Assembly: GCA_029876055.1 (NCBI GenBank)
Contig: CM056874.1
Location: 7,936,001-8,000,000, forward strand
DNA: 64,000 bases
DNA from: Madurella fahalii
Lineage: Eukaryota > Ascomycota > Sordariomycetes > Sordariales
Direction of reading: 5' to 3'
The notes beneath the pieces are model-generated. The model had not been told where the DNA came from and did no database searches. It saw nothing but the letters and a program-made list of their open reading frames with translations. The position numbers and the translations under genes are program-made. Numbering within the stretch: the first letter of the stretch is position 1; the number at the start of each line of letters is the position of its first letter. Of the stretch, positions 54,904-64,000 are shown piece after piece.

Positions 54904-56489
54904 TTGTATATATTCTGATAATTACGCACAACCTCGTTTCCGCAAAGCAGCAACTTGGCATTCCCCGCATGGGGCTGTACCGATAGGAAGGATTTCAGGG
55001 CAGCAGCTCGGCCCCTGTACTCGTGCCAAGGATGACAACAAGGGCGAAAGCCATAAGTCGATTGTTGGTGGCTTTGTGCATTACGGAGCGGGCGAAGCAT
55101 GGGTTCGGGTCACATTCGTGATGAAGCGAGCATGGCTGGGTCAGAAGAGCCCGAGTGGCTTTCTTGGAAACACATCTCTGCCTTTTTTTCTTGGGGAGAG
55201 GTGATAAGGGAGGGGGTTTGCAGTTACTGTTTTCTCCCTTCCGCGTCACTGTTCGGATATATACCATTGAGTATATAGTTTCTATACTTTACATACCTAA
55301 CTTGTGAGATATACCATGAAAAATGTCGGGAATCAGAATTACAAGGGCTTCTACTTGACTGACAGAAATACACATAGGGTAGGTTTGGCGACGTGAAACA
55401 TCTCGGCGCCCAAGATCAGCTCTCCTAACCCACGTGCGGAGGGGAAGAAAATGGGCTGAGACGAGGGTGCTTAAACGGATTTGGTGCTTTGTATGGCGCA
55501 ACACAGAGCGGCTGCATGCAGGCCAGCTGGTAAAGGCAAGAAAGACAGGCACTTTCGGGCACGAAATAGCTCGGCAAACTAAGATAGATGGCTTTGGAAA
55601 AGAGCAAGAAAACGAACAGGCCAATTAAGGGGCCGCGATGGGCACCGGGCCGGAAGTATAGGTCGATACTTGGGGCGATTTGTGTCGCAGGACTGGGGTT
55701 AAACGCCGCGCCGGGCTGGGTTTGAGTGGAGGAGCATGACCCGGAGCGACAGTTGTGCTTGCCTCGCCGGTCACCGGGTGAGGAGGAAGGGTTGGAGGAT
55801 CGGGAAGGAAGCGCTTAGGGACATCTGATGGCGGGTATGAGACTTCGTTCATAGGTTCAGTTTGGGTCGGATGAAGAAGGGGCCTGCTTGTTGGTTATGC
55901 CGGGCTTAGGTGAGATGTGATGGAGGCGCCGTCCAAGTTGGCGCTTGATGTGGTTGAGGGAATAGACCGAACAATAACAGACGGAGTTGCCTTGGAAATC
56001 ATCATTACCGCCATATCTCGCTTGGGAGCTGAGCCTTGAGGACGGATGGCGTGTGTGGCCTCGAACGGAACGGTGGGGAGGACATTTTTTTTACGTGGAG
56101 AATTGTGGCTGCAATAACACGAAAGTTCAGTGTGATCCTGGCTACTAGCTCTGGCACCTTCTTGTGCCGTTGTTATCCTCGGGGGTTTGAGACATTAGCC
56201 CATCGGACGAGTTGCATGAGGTGAACTAGCAAACACGACCCATGTTCTTCGAATATGGGCCCCAATCGAACCACAAAACCGAATACAGAACTCTCGTACT
56301 ACCAACTGAGCACTACCTAAACTACATTACCAATATCCAGAGCCGGGAGGCATACGGCTTACAAATATGCATTATGATTTTGTAAACAGTGTATTCGTAC
56401 ATATACAAGATCAACAGACTCGAAGGCTGTCCAAGTCTATCATACTAGCTCATGCCATCACCCTCTCTCCATCATCATTACCATGCTGG
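54904..56489. other. Convergent 3' region of nox1 and pex2
   Basis: This 1.6-kb spacer lies between two stop codons, unusually long for convergent genes here. A Pro-rich 75-codon frame on the minus strand (55625-55852) is the only candidate, and it has no recognisable domain, so I do not call it. Nothing else is seen. Confidence 0.5.
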
Positions 56490-58028
56490 TCATCCCATGT
56501 GTTGGCCTAATTCGTCCTCTGCTTCGTAGTCTTCCGACTCTGAACTCTCCGAGTCATCGGGCTGGTCCGATGAGACACTTGGGGTCTGCTGCCGGAGGTC
56601 CTCCAAACTCTTTTCGGGATCCTCATCGACCAGGACTTGCGAATCATCGTATTCTCCATCTCCGTCGTCTGACGATGCCTTCACATCGTCGGCAAATACC
56701 ACTGTCTTATGGGTAGGTGACTTTGGTTCCGGTTCCAACACGTCTCCGCCCCAGGGTTTGCACTCCTTGATCAGTTCTCCGCAGCGCAAGCAAGACCACC
56801 CTTCGCCTTCCTCCCGTTCTATCCGCGTCGCCAGGCACACAAAGCAGTAGATGCACCCGCACGGGATAGCTTCGTACGGGTTTGTAATATCTGTCTGGGC
56901 CGACCCAACCACGCCGCTAGAGGCAGCACCAATGAGATCATTCTCCGAGGTCGCCGAATTTTGATCTTGATAACAGATGGCGCATGTCCGCTCGGGCAAG
57001 AATGCATATTCGCCCTTCTTCTCGTCATTTGCACCTTCGGCACCGGTGGTCATGATCTTCTTCGTCTTCCGCCATGTGCGTGCAAGCCACCGCCTCCAAC
57101 GATTGATGCCCACCAACGGCAGCACGAAGAGCAGGAATTCCGTAAACGCGTGCCACACGAGCTGCCGGTTTAGGTACTCGAACGAGACCTCCCGGCTGAC
57201 CTGACTCGTGGGCGGAGCCAGGCGCATGCGCAGCACTCGGTCCAGGAGCGTCCGGTACCGTCCGTGCAACAAGAACACCAAGAAGGACCCGAACGCGGCG
57301 GCGGCATGCACAGTAGACAGCGTCGAAGTCCACCTCGATAATCGCTGCACCCCCGGGCTCGGGCCCTCAAACCCGTCATCCTGCTCTAACAGCCAGTTCT
57401 CCCACTTGGCCCACAGATACCGGCCCCCCACCGTCACCAACCCGTACAGCGACTTCTGCCACCTGCTGGGCGGCACCAACACCGCCCCGTCGTGCCGCGC
57501 ATCCGTGTACTTGAGATTCTGCAGCGCCGCGCCGTATGTCGCATCGTGATCCCACACCGTCAGCTTGAACAGCACGGCTCGCAAGGCGAGCGAGATCTCG
57601 TCCTCCCAGTCATGCCTGACGCTGTGATTGCCGGCGCTGCCATGCCCACCGACGTAACGGAGCGCATCGCCCACCTGGCCGCGCAGCAGCTCGACGAGCT
57701 CCTCGTCGAGCAGCTCGGCGTCCACCTGGCCCACGCGGAAGGCGGGGCGCGTGCCCTCGCGGCTCGAGATGGCGTCCCAGAGCGAGAGCGTCGACGCGCC
57801 TAGCCTGCGGAGGAGGGGCGATTGCGTGGCGGCGATCCGGGCGCGCAGTTGCGACGCCGACTGCTGCGTGGCGAGGCGGGCGGCAACCTCGGCTTCTCGT
57901 GCTTGCCGGCGCGCGGCCAGACGCTGCTGAGCTTGGGCGAAGGAGTTAGCGCCGTTGTTGGTATTCGCGTTGGCGCTGGGACTGGGGCCAGCGGTGCCGC
58001 CGTCGCCCTTAGGGCTGGGATCGCTCAT
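56490..58028 (-). CDS. pex2: Peroxisome biogenesis factor Pex2 (RING E3 ligase)
   Basis: Single-exon frame of 512 residues from MSDPSPKG. The Pex2/Pex12 N-terminal membrane domain spans about 60-330 with hydrophobic segments VHAAAAFGSFLVFLLHG and FTEFLLFVLPLVGI. A RING finger begins at C349 (CAICYQDQ) and continues with CGCIYCFVCL and CLRCGE. The first and second zinc ligand pairs are separated by a long insert (about 35 residues). Pex2 forms, with Pex10 and Pex12, the peroxisomal channel that monoubiquitylates Pex5 for recycling. The tail is very acidic. The frame is open further 5' with an ATG 59 codons upstream; I prefer 58028 because the extra stretch is Arg/Ser/Pro-rich and unlike Pex2. 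Confidence 0.92.
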   Translation of the reverse strand: MSDPSPKGDGGTAGPSPSANANTNNGANSFAQAQQRLAARRQAREAEVAARLATQQSASQLRARIAATQSPLLRRLGASTLSLWDAISSREGTRPAFRVGQVDAELLDEELVELLRGQVGDALRYVGGHGSAGNHSVRHDWEDEISLALRAVLFKLTVWDHDATYGAALQNLKYTDARHDGAVLVPPSRWQKSLYGLVTVGGRYLWAKWENWLLEQDDGFEGPSPGVQRLSRWTSTLSTVHAAAAFGSFLVFLLHGRYRTLLDRVLRMRLAPPTSQVSREVSFEYLNRQLVWHAFTEFLLFVLPLVGINRWRRWLARTWRKTKKIMTTGAEGANDEKKGEYAFLPERTCAICYQDQNSATSENDLIGAASSGVVGSAQTDITNPYEAIPCGCIYCFVCLATRIEREEGEGWSCLRCGELIKECKPWGGDVLEPEPKSPTHKTVVFADDVKASSDDGDGEYDDSQVLVDEDPEKSLEDLRQQTPSVSSDQPDDSESSESEDYEAEDELGQHMG

Positions 58029-58587
58029 CGCATGCGAAACTCTTTGTCTGGAGCTCAGTGACGGTGCTCCTGCTCCGAGAAGATGCGGTTCAGGACATGG
58101 TCGTCGGGGAAATCGGTCTGCGTTGATGGGATGGCAGGGGGTTGATGAATTGGAGCGGCCTTGGGATCGGAAAGCCGAGGTTGCTCGCGCCGTTCGGGGC
58201 CCCATTGCGTCTTGGCGCGGTAGTTAGGGCCCCACTTGCCTGCCGAGACCCCTGGCCACTGGCACCTTGCTGGGCTGCCCTGGCTTGGGTTCTTTCTATG
58301 TAGTAAGTTCAAGCCGTTCTCACCACCAGGGAAGACGGACTCGAAACAATGAATCCCGTCCTCGAGCTATGACGTGCCAGCCAATCCCGGCTGTGCCGGC
58401 CAAGTCGGCCTTGCGCACATACAGTTCCACCTGCGAGACGACCGGCCCATTCGTTTTACTCTGGTCAGCAGTAGAAAGCCACGTGAAAGGGTCTGTAACA
58501 GTTGTTTGTTTGCCATAATTACTCAGATGCCCTCCACCATCGACAGTTGGATAAGAACAACCCTTTCTGTCTCACGGAAATTACTTG
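58029..58587. promoter_or_regulatory. Bidirectional promoter of pex2 and the HCDH-family gene
   Basis: This 559-bp spacer separates divergent starts, so both promoters lie here. Peroxisome biogenesis and acyl-CoA metabolism would be natural partners for co-regulation, but I see no clear CCTCGG/CCGAGG pair (the Far/oleate-response core) and leave it as inference. Confidence 0.4.
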
Positions 58588-59484
58588 ATGGCCACTATGA
58601 CACCTTGGACGCTTCCGTCGCCGGCTGGCAGGTCGGTCTGTGTGCTCGGCGCTGGCGTGCTGGGGCGACGGATAGCCGCCTGCTGGGCCTCTGTCGGATA
58701 CAAAGTTCACATCCGAGACCCCGATCGCCAACAGATCAATGGGGCATTCCAGTTTCTCAAGGACCACCTCTGGAGATACAACCCCGGCGTCGACCAGGAC
58801 GACGTTTCAATGCTGGGGTTTCAAGACTTGAGGCCTGCGGTGGAGGACTCGTGGCTCGTCATCGAGTGCGTCCCCGAGAAGCTAGATCTCAAGATAAATG
58901 TGTTCGCCGAGCTCGAGGAGCTGGTCAAACCCGATGCGATCCTGGCAACAAATTCGTCCTCTTACAAGTCGCGAGAAATCACGGCTAAAGTCAAGCCCGA
59001 GACTGCCAGACGCATGTTGAACACGCACTATTTTCTCCCGCCAGATATTCGCATCGTGGAGCTTATGACAAGTGGCACGACGCACGAAGCGATATTCCCC
59101 TTTCTCCAACGACATCTGCGCGTTTCCGGCGCACTCCCCGTGCTTGTCCGTCGAGAAAGTACCGGGTTTATCCTGAACCGTGTCTGGGCTGCCATCAAGC
59201 GGGAATGCCTGATGGTCTTGTCAGACGGGGTTGCCTTGCCTGAGGAGCTCGACGCGGCATGGGCCGAAATGTTTATCAGGAGCGGAACCCCCCCTTGTCA
59301 TATGATGGACTTTATCGGGCTCGACACGGTATCCCTGGTTGAGCAGCATTACATTGCTGAGCGCGGCCTGCCGGACACGGGCGTCATCTCGTTTCTCCAG
59401 AAATACATTGACGAAGGCAAATTGGGAACCAAGAGCAACAGAGGCGGTCTCTACCCGCCGAAAGACACCAGCAGTGACGGGTAA
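58588..59484 (+). CDS. 3-hydroxyacyl-CoA dehydrogenase family protein
   Basis: Single-exon frame of 298 residues starting MATMTPW. The N-terminal Rossmann fold has VCVLGAGVLGRRIAACW (GxGxxG) with D at the end of beta-2 (RDPD), pointing to NAD. The catalytic Ser/His/Asn elements appear as ATNSSSYKSREI and NTHYFLPP. The C-terminal helical domain (RRESTGFILNRVWAAIKRECL) fits the 3HCDH family. It may be a 3-hydroxybutyryl-CoA, L-gulonate or carnitine-type dehydrogenase; the substrate cannot be told from sequence. No peroxisomal PTS1 tripeptide is present at the C-terminus (it ends SDG), so a cytosolic location is likely despite the neighbouring pex2. Confidence 0.85.
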   Translation: MATMTPWTLPSPAGRSVCVLGAGVLGRRIAACWASVGYKVHIRDPDRQQINGAFQFLKDHLWRYNPGVDQDDVSMLGFQDLRPAVEDSWLVIECVPEKLDLKINVFAELEELVKPDAILATNSSSYKSREITAKVKPETARRMLNTHYFLPPDIRIVELMTSGTTHEAIFPFLQRHLRVSGALPVLVRRESTGFILNRVWAAIKRECLMVLSDGVALPEELDAAWAEMFIRSGTPPCHMMDFIGLDTVSLVEQHYIAERGLPDTGVISFLQKYIDEGKLGTKSNRGGLYPPKDTSSDG

Positions 59485-60026
59485 CCAGCCTGTCTCCTCG
59501 TCGCCCGTCAGTCCAACGCTTTGCGTAACGGCCGGTTGGTTTGTGGAACACCGAAGTAACGGATAGTCGGCATGGCAGGGGACAAGGTAATTTGCTTGGA
59601 GCAAAAGGAGCGAGAAAGAGAACGAAGGCTAATCTTCAGGCTGTCCTGTTAAAATCGGCATTCCCTCTGTATGCTTGTCTGTCTGTTTCCCCGGGCTATC
59701 GAGTTGTTGATAGAAAGGTCAATGAGGTCAAAGGGAGCAATAGATCAGTAAAACCACCCGGCAACTTGGCCTGTTCCCTGCGATGCGGGAACATCCCTGC
59801 AAACCAAGCTGCCTTGTCGGGCACTGTGGGGTCCTCTGCTGCCCCGCCATCGTGTCTGCCCCCCACCAAGCCTTTGCTGCGTTCCGCGGTCGTTACGTTC
59901 CGATCACTTCTAGATCCAACTCCTGATTTTCGACTACGAGACTGGGGAACCTCCAGAGTCCCGGGAAATTCTCCACAGCTTGCTGGACTCGGCTTCAATT
60001 CTGCCACTGCAGCGCACCACCGCGGA
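59485..60026. other. Promoter region of kap120
   Basis: This 542-bp spacer lies between two plus-strand genes. The frame across 59541-60218 is a by-product of kap120 exon 1 read in another frame. Nothing else is supported. Confidence 0.55.
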
Positions 60027-63000
60027 ATGAGCTTCGCAATAGAGGCGCCGGGCGAAGCTGCCCCTCTGAATCAGTGGGAGCTGGTCAAGATCCTCAGCGC
60101 CGCTTCCACCTCGACGGACCACGCCCAGAGACAGTCGGCCAGCCAACAGCTCCAGACCTGGGAATCAAATCCAGATTATTATCCTCATCTACAGGTACTC
60201 TTTCAGGCCGGCTGCTAAACCTCTAGCTGCTAATCGACCCCGCTGCCTACAGACGGTGTACCTCGACAGTTCACAGGACAAGCAAGTACGCTTCCTTGCC
60301 ATCATCCTTCTCAAGAACGGCATCGACAAGTACTGGAGGCATACGGCCAAGCATGCCATCAAACCTGAGCACAAGCAGTTGATACGCTCGCGGCTGCTTC
60401 AAGGCTCGCTCAACGAACAGGATAGGGTCTTCTCGCTGCACAATGCCCTGGTTACGGCCAAGATCGTCAGGATAGACTACCCGAACGAGTGGCCCGACGT
60501 TTTCTCCACCATCATTGAGTTGACGAAGTCGGCAAGTGTTTCCAACCCATTGCACCTACGCGGCGCCTTGCAGGTGCTGCTCCGCATCGTCAAAGAGCTG
60601 AGCACCGCCCGTCTGCGTAGGTCGCAGACTGCTCTGCAGGCCGTCACGCCCGAGCTTGTGCGGCTGCTTGGCGAGATTTACACCGACAAGACGGCCTACT
60701 GGCAGGAATTCTTGACGAAAGGCCTTGGCGATGAGGTTAGCACCGATTTTGCGATGCAGAACAGCCTGACGGCCCTCAAGATCTTGAGGCGCTTGGTGAC
60801 AGCCGGCTATGAGCAACCGCACACCGATAACATGGTGTGCGGTTTCTGGTCCCTCTCGCAGTCGCAGTTCGACCAGTTCCTCAGCGGTCTGGGCCATGGC
60901 TCGTGGATCCCTGCACAATACCAAGAGATGGTCGGCAAGCATCTCATCCAGTTCACCAAGCTACACATCGACATGTCTGAGATGCACCCGGCCAGTTTCC
61001 CTGTGTTGCCGCACTCGATTCCTCTTGTCAGGGCCTACTGGAACCTCGTCAAGGACTTCTCCGAGGTGTTTGAGAGATCCGGCGGCATCAAGCAAACATC
61101 AAGCGAGACGGCGGGCGGTAATCCCAAGCACGAAGGCCCCCTCTCCGAGAAGCTCGCCCTTAAAGGCCTCCTACTGCTAAGGAGCTGTGTAGCCCTTGCA
61201 CATCGCCCACAGCAGACGTTCAAGTACCGGTGCCCCGAGGTCAAGGAAATGGAGAAACAAGCGATTCACACCATCAAGGTGGACCTGCTAACAAGTGACC
61301 TGCTTCTCGATATTGTGCAAGTCATTATTAGCAAGCTCTTCATTTTCCGCAAGTCGGACCTCGACGCCTGGGAAGAAGACCCTGAGGGGTGGGAGTCGCA
61401 AGAGCGAACTGAAGGCCAGGCATACGAATGGGCTGTCCGTCCTTGCGCAGAGAGGCTCCTGCTCGATCTCCTCACTTACTACAAGGAACTCGGCGAGCCA
61501 CTCCTTGCTTACTGCCAGCATGCTACAAATGTCGATATGGATATCGTCACCAAGGAGGCTGCCTATTGTGCCCTGGGCTGCGCAGCCGCTGTCATCCACC
61601 CAGCCTTTGACTTTGACGGTTTTCTAACCACTAGCCTAGTTAAGGATTCACAGTTGCAAGATCCCATGGCCAAACTGCTTCGTCGTCGGATAGCAATCCT
61701 TCTGAGCCAGTGGGTATCCATCAAGATATCTCGGGTGAACAGACCCGTCGTGTATGACATCTACCGCCACTTGATGAACCCGGACGACAAGCACAATGAC
61801 GAAGTGGTGCGCATAACGGCAGCGCGTCAACTCAAGTTCATAGCCGAAGACTTCGATTTCACTGGGGAAGCCTTCCTCCCCTTCGCGGCCGATTCATTCA
61901 ACCTGCTCATCAATCTGCTACAGGAAGTTGACAGTGATGAGACGAAGCTGGCGATCCTCGAGACGGTGCGGCTAATTGTAACTCGGATGGAGTCAAACGT
62001 CTCTCAATTCGGAGACGCAATCATGCTGACGCTCCCGAAACTCTGGGAGTCGGCCGGTAGCGAAGAGTACATGATCAAGCAGTCGGTGCTCGCGATCATG
62101 TCGGCGCTGGTGCTGTCGATGCGTACCGACTCCCAGCGGTACCAGGGCGTGATTACCCCTCTGCTGAAGGAAGCGATGAATCCCGAGTCGGCGCTCCATC
62201 TCCATCTTATCGAAGAATCTGTCGAGTTATGGAAGTCCGTGTTGATGCAGTGTTCACCACCCTTAAACCCAGACCTCACGCAACTGGTCCAACTGGCCCT
62301 GCCACTCCTAGAGTATGACTCGGAAGTCGCAAACCAGTGCCTGGCCATTGTGAAAGATTACATACTACTGGCGCCCCAAGACATCCTCAGCGACGCTCTC
62401 CGCCGACCCACCTTGACGTGGTTGGCAAAGACACTAGATTCCAAGAGCCGCGACCAATCCCAGCTCGGTGCAAAGTCCATTGAGCTCATTATCCGCACAG
62501 CCGAGGAGTTTGGTGGTGCTCAAGGTGTTTCGGTCGTTGTACAGGACATGCTGGAAACCGGCCTGCTGCGAACAATGCTCGAAGACCTGCATAGCGCCTG
62601 GGAATCCGGCCAGACCACTGGGCCTAACAGAAAGCCGAGCAAAATCAACACCATCAAGGAGAGCGATTACTTCGCCCTCCTCGCCCGCATCGCCCTCGCG
62701 GATCCGGCCATCTTTGCTACGATGCTTGCGAGCTTCGGGAACCCCATCGACGCGGTCTGGCCGTGGCTCAGCACCCAGTGGTTTGCCAACTTTGACTGCA
62801 TGGGCGACATTGAGCGGGAAAAGCTCTCATGCCTGGCTCTTACACGCCTTTGCGAGCTCCCCAACCCGATGCAGGACTTGGTTCTTGGTCGGCTGCAGGA
62901 TTACCTGTCCATGTGGACAAGCGTCGTGACGGAATTGGCTGACGGTACGACCAGCGAGACACCGGGACAGGATACGCTGATCTGGACGGAAGTGGGGAGG

Positions 63001-63222
63001 TATGAGTATGACACGCCGCTAGATATTCACGAGCGTGAGTTTGCGTTCAAGGACCCGGTGCATAGGGTGGCGACATACGACTTTGTTAGGGCCAGGCTCC
63101 AGGATCTGGTGCAGCGTGTTGGGGGAGAGCAGGCATTCGAGGCGAATTGGGCTGTGAATGTGGACAGGGATGTGTTGGCGGCTTTTCAGCGACTGAGTCA
63201 GGATATTGGGCAAGACGGTTGA
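60027..63222 (+). CDS. kap120: Karyopherin Kap120 / importin-11 homologue
   Basis: Two exons: 60027-60194 and 60253-63222, giving 1045 residues. The start reads MSFAIEAPGEAAPLNQWELVKILSAAS, followed by the importin-beta N-terminal (Ran-binding) domain with QQLQTWES..YYPHLQ/TVYLDSSQDKQVRFLAIILLKNGIDKYW, the importin-11/Kap120 signature. The rest is a HEAT-repeat solenoid, including DYPNEWPDVF and RDQSQLGAKSIELI. In yeast Kap120 imports Rpf1 and other ribosome-biogenesis cargo; importin-11 carries UbcM2 and rpL12 in animals. The 58-bp intron lies exactly within the conserved LQ/TVYLD text. I chose the 60027 ATG because it gives the normal family length and N-terminus. Confidence 0.93.
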
Positions 63223-64000
63223 TTCGTTCGGTGATATTAGAAAGGAGCAAGAAATGCCTGAAGAACTTATGGGTTCATATGAGCACCAGATCCGGGAGCC
63301 ATCCAGGGACTGGGCTGGGCAAGCTGGACAATCCTGCCTGTGTTCCCAAGGCATAATTACATTTCAAATTCGGCCAAGTGTTTATGACATGCTTCCAGCT
63401 TTGAATTCAAAGGGTGCCTCAGCTGCTGCATTGCATTGTATGCATGGCATGGCTAGTTTATATCCATTTCTTGACTGATGACTTACATGGCTCACAACAG
63501 CCAACATCGGCCGCCGTTGTTCAGCTAATGACCCGCAACTTCCACTGTCAAACTGCTTCCCAGCACAGGGCACCAGAAGCGAAGTGACAGCATTGGAGGT
63601 GCCTGGATCTGTCCGGTGATTCAGCCTCCTACCGCGGAGAACTGACACGCAGCAAACCATGGACCCCAATCCAACTCATCCGGCTCCCACGATGGAAACA
63701 GAGGGATTAGTTGACACAAGGCCAAGTGATAAATTGGCATAAATCCCGTCCAGGAGATAACATTAGAAAGTTTACCAATGTAAAGAAAGGATTCATTACA
63801 CCTTCCCACCATGAGCCCTTGGATTGTGTGCTAAAACAGCACGCAGGCAAGGCGGTTCTCAAAACTATCTAAGCGAAGTACCAATATCGGGTTATACGAA
63901 CTACCACTAGTAGTTCTACAAACGGAAACCCAGCAGTTCGCCGACGCCAATTACTAACGACACTAGTTTCCCTAGCTGCAACAATAACACCTTAGATTAT
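63223..64000. other. Right-edge region, no gene seen
   Basis: This 778-bp stretch follows kap120. It is less GC-rich, and its short frames on either strand lack domains, splicing evidence or codon bias. It may be the 3' region of kap120 plus the flank of a gene beyond the window. Confidence 0.5.

Noticed and set aside
55625..55852. Pro-rich 75-codon frame on the minus strand
   Set aside because: It has no recognisable domain, signal peptide or conserved motif and lies in a convergent spacer.

Overview
This window is nuclear DNA of a filamentous ascomycete, most likely a sordariomycete. The evidence is short spliceosomal introns (mostly 49-90 bp, GT..AG, many with CTAAC/CTRAC branch sites), GC-biased third codon positions, long promoter regions, and a gene set typical of moulds: a NoxA-type NADPH oxidase, Pal1, a class I myosin with fungal tail, a CAP10-like GT90 enzyme and a GH18 chitinase. 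There are no operons, no CRISPR arrays and no transposable elements that I can recognise. I find 23 protein genes, 22 complete and one cut by the left edge. I reconstructed the spliced models by hand from splice sites, frame continuity and family conservation; the exon lengths of every spliced model sum to a multiple of three.

Layout. 0-10.6 kb: edge-truncated unknown gene (-), Rsc4 chromatin remodeller subunit (-), Cks1 (+), Ero1 (+), Usb1 (-). 11.7-24.9 kb: Pal1 (+), Cft1/CPSF-A (-), LMBD1-type lysosomal cobalamin transporter (+), ANCHR-like B-box protein (-), unknown Cys-motif GPI-type surface protein (+). 25.2-32.3 kb: Thp1/TDG uracil-thymine DNA glycosylase (-), UDP-GlcNAc pyrophosphorylase (+), Sym1/Mpv17 (-), Dsk2 ubiquilin (-). 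32.3-45.3 kb: a 3.7-kb gene-free stretch, GH18 chitinase (+), zinc-ribbon/metallo-beta-lactamase-fold protein (+), GT90 membrane protein (-), Pfa4 palmitoyltransferase (+). 45.5-64 kb: class I myosin (-), a 3.6-kb gene-free stretch, NoxA/Nox1 (+), Pex2 (-), 3-hydroxyacyl-CoA dehydrogenase family protein (+), Kap120 importin (+).

How the genes work together. The set is mostly housekeeping and hyphal-growth functions, not a pathway cluster. Two loose themes are visible. Wall and surface: Uap1 makes UDP-GlcNAc, the chitin precursor; the GH18 protein would act on chitin; the GT90 and GPI-type proteins are surface or secretory; Pfa4 palmitoylates membrane proteins such as chitin-export factors in yeast. 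Tip growth: myosin I, Pal1 and NoxA act at sites of polar growth. Shared promoters (divergent pairs) are common: Rsc4/Cks1, Usb1/Pal1, Cft1/LMBD1, ANCHR-like/GPI protein, Thp1/Uap1, Dsk2/chitinase, GT90/Pfa4, Myo1/Nox1, Pex2/HCDH.

The observations most worth a second look are: a GH18 chitinase whose catalytic DxxDxDxE signature has Val in place of the Asp two residues before the catalytic Glu; a recurring intergenic palindromic word GTACAGTAC/GTACTGTAC (seven copies where about 0.5 is expected by chance); an ANCHR-like protein with a triplicated RLxxL motif; a start-codon-only first exon in myosin I together with a fixed acidic TEDS residue; and a Cys-motif GPI protein family of unknown role. 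I see no convincing new multi-gene system.
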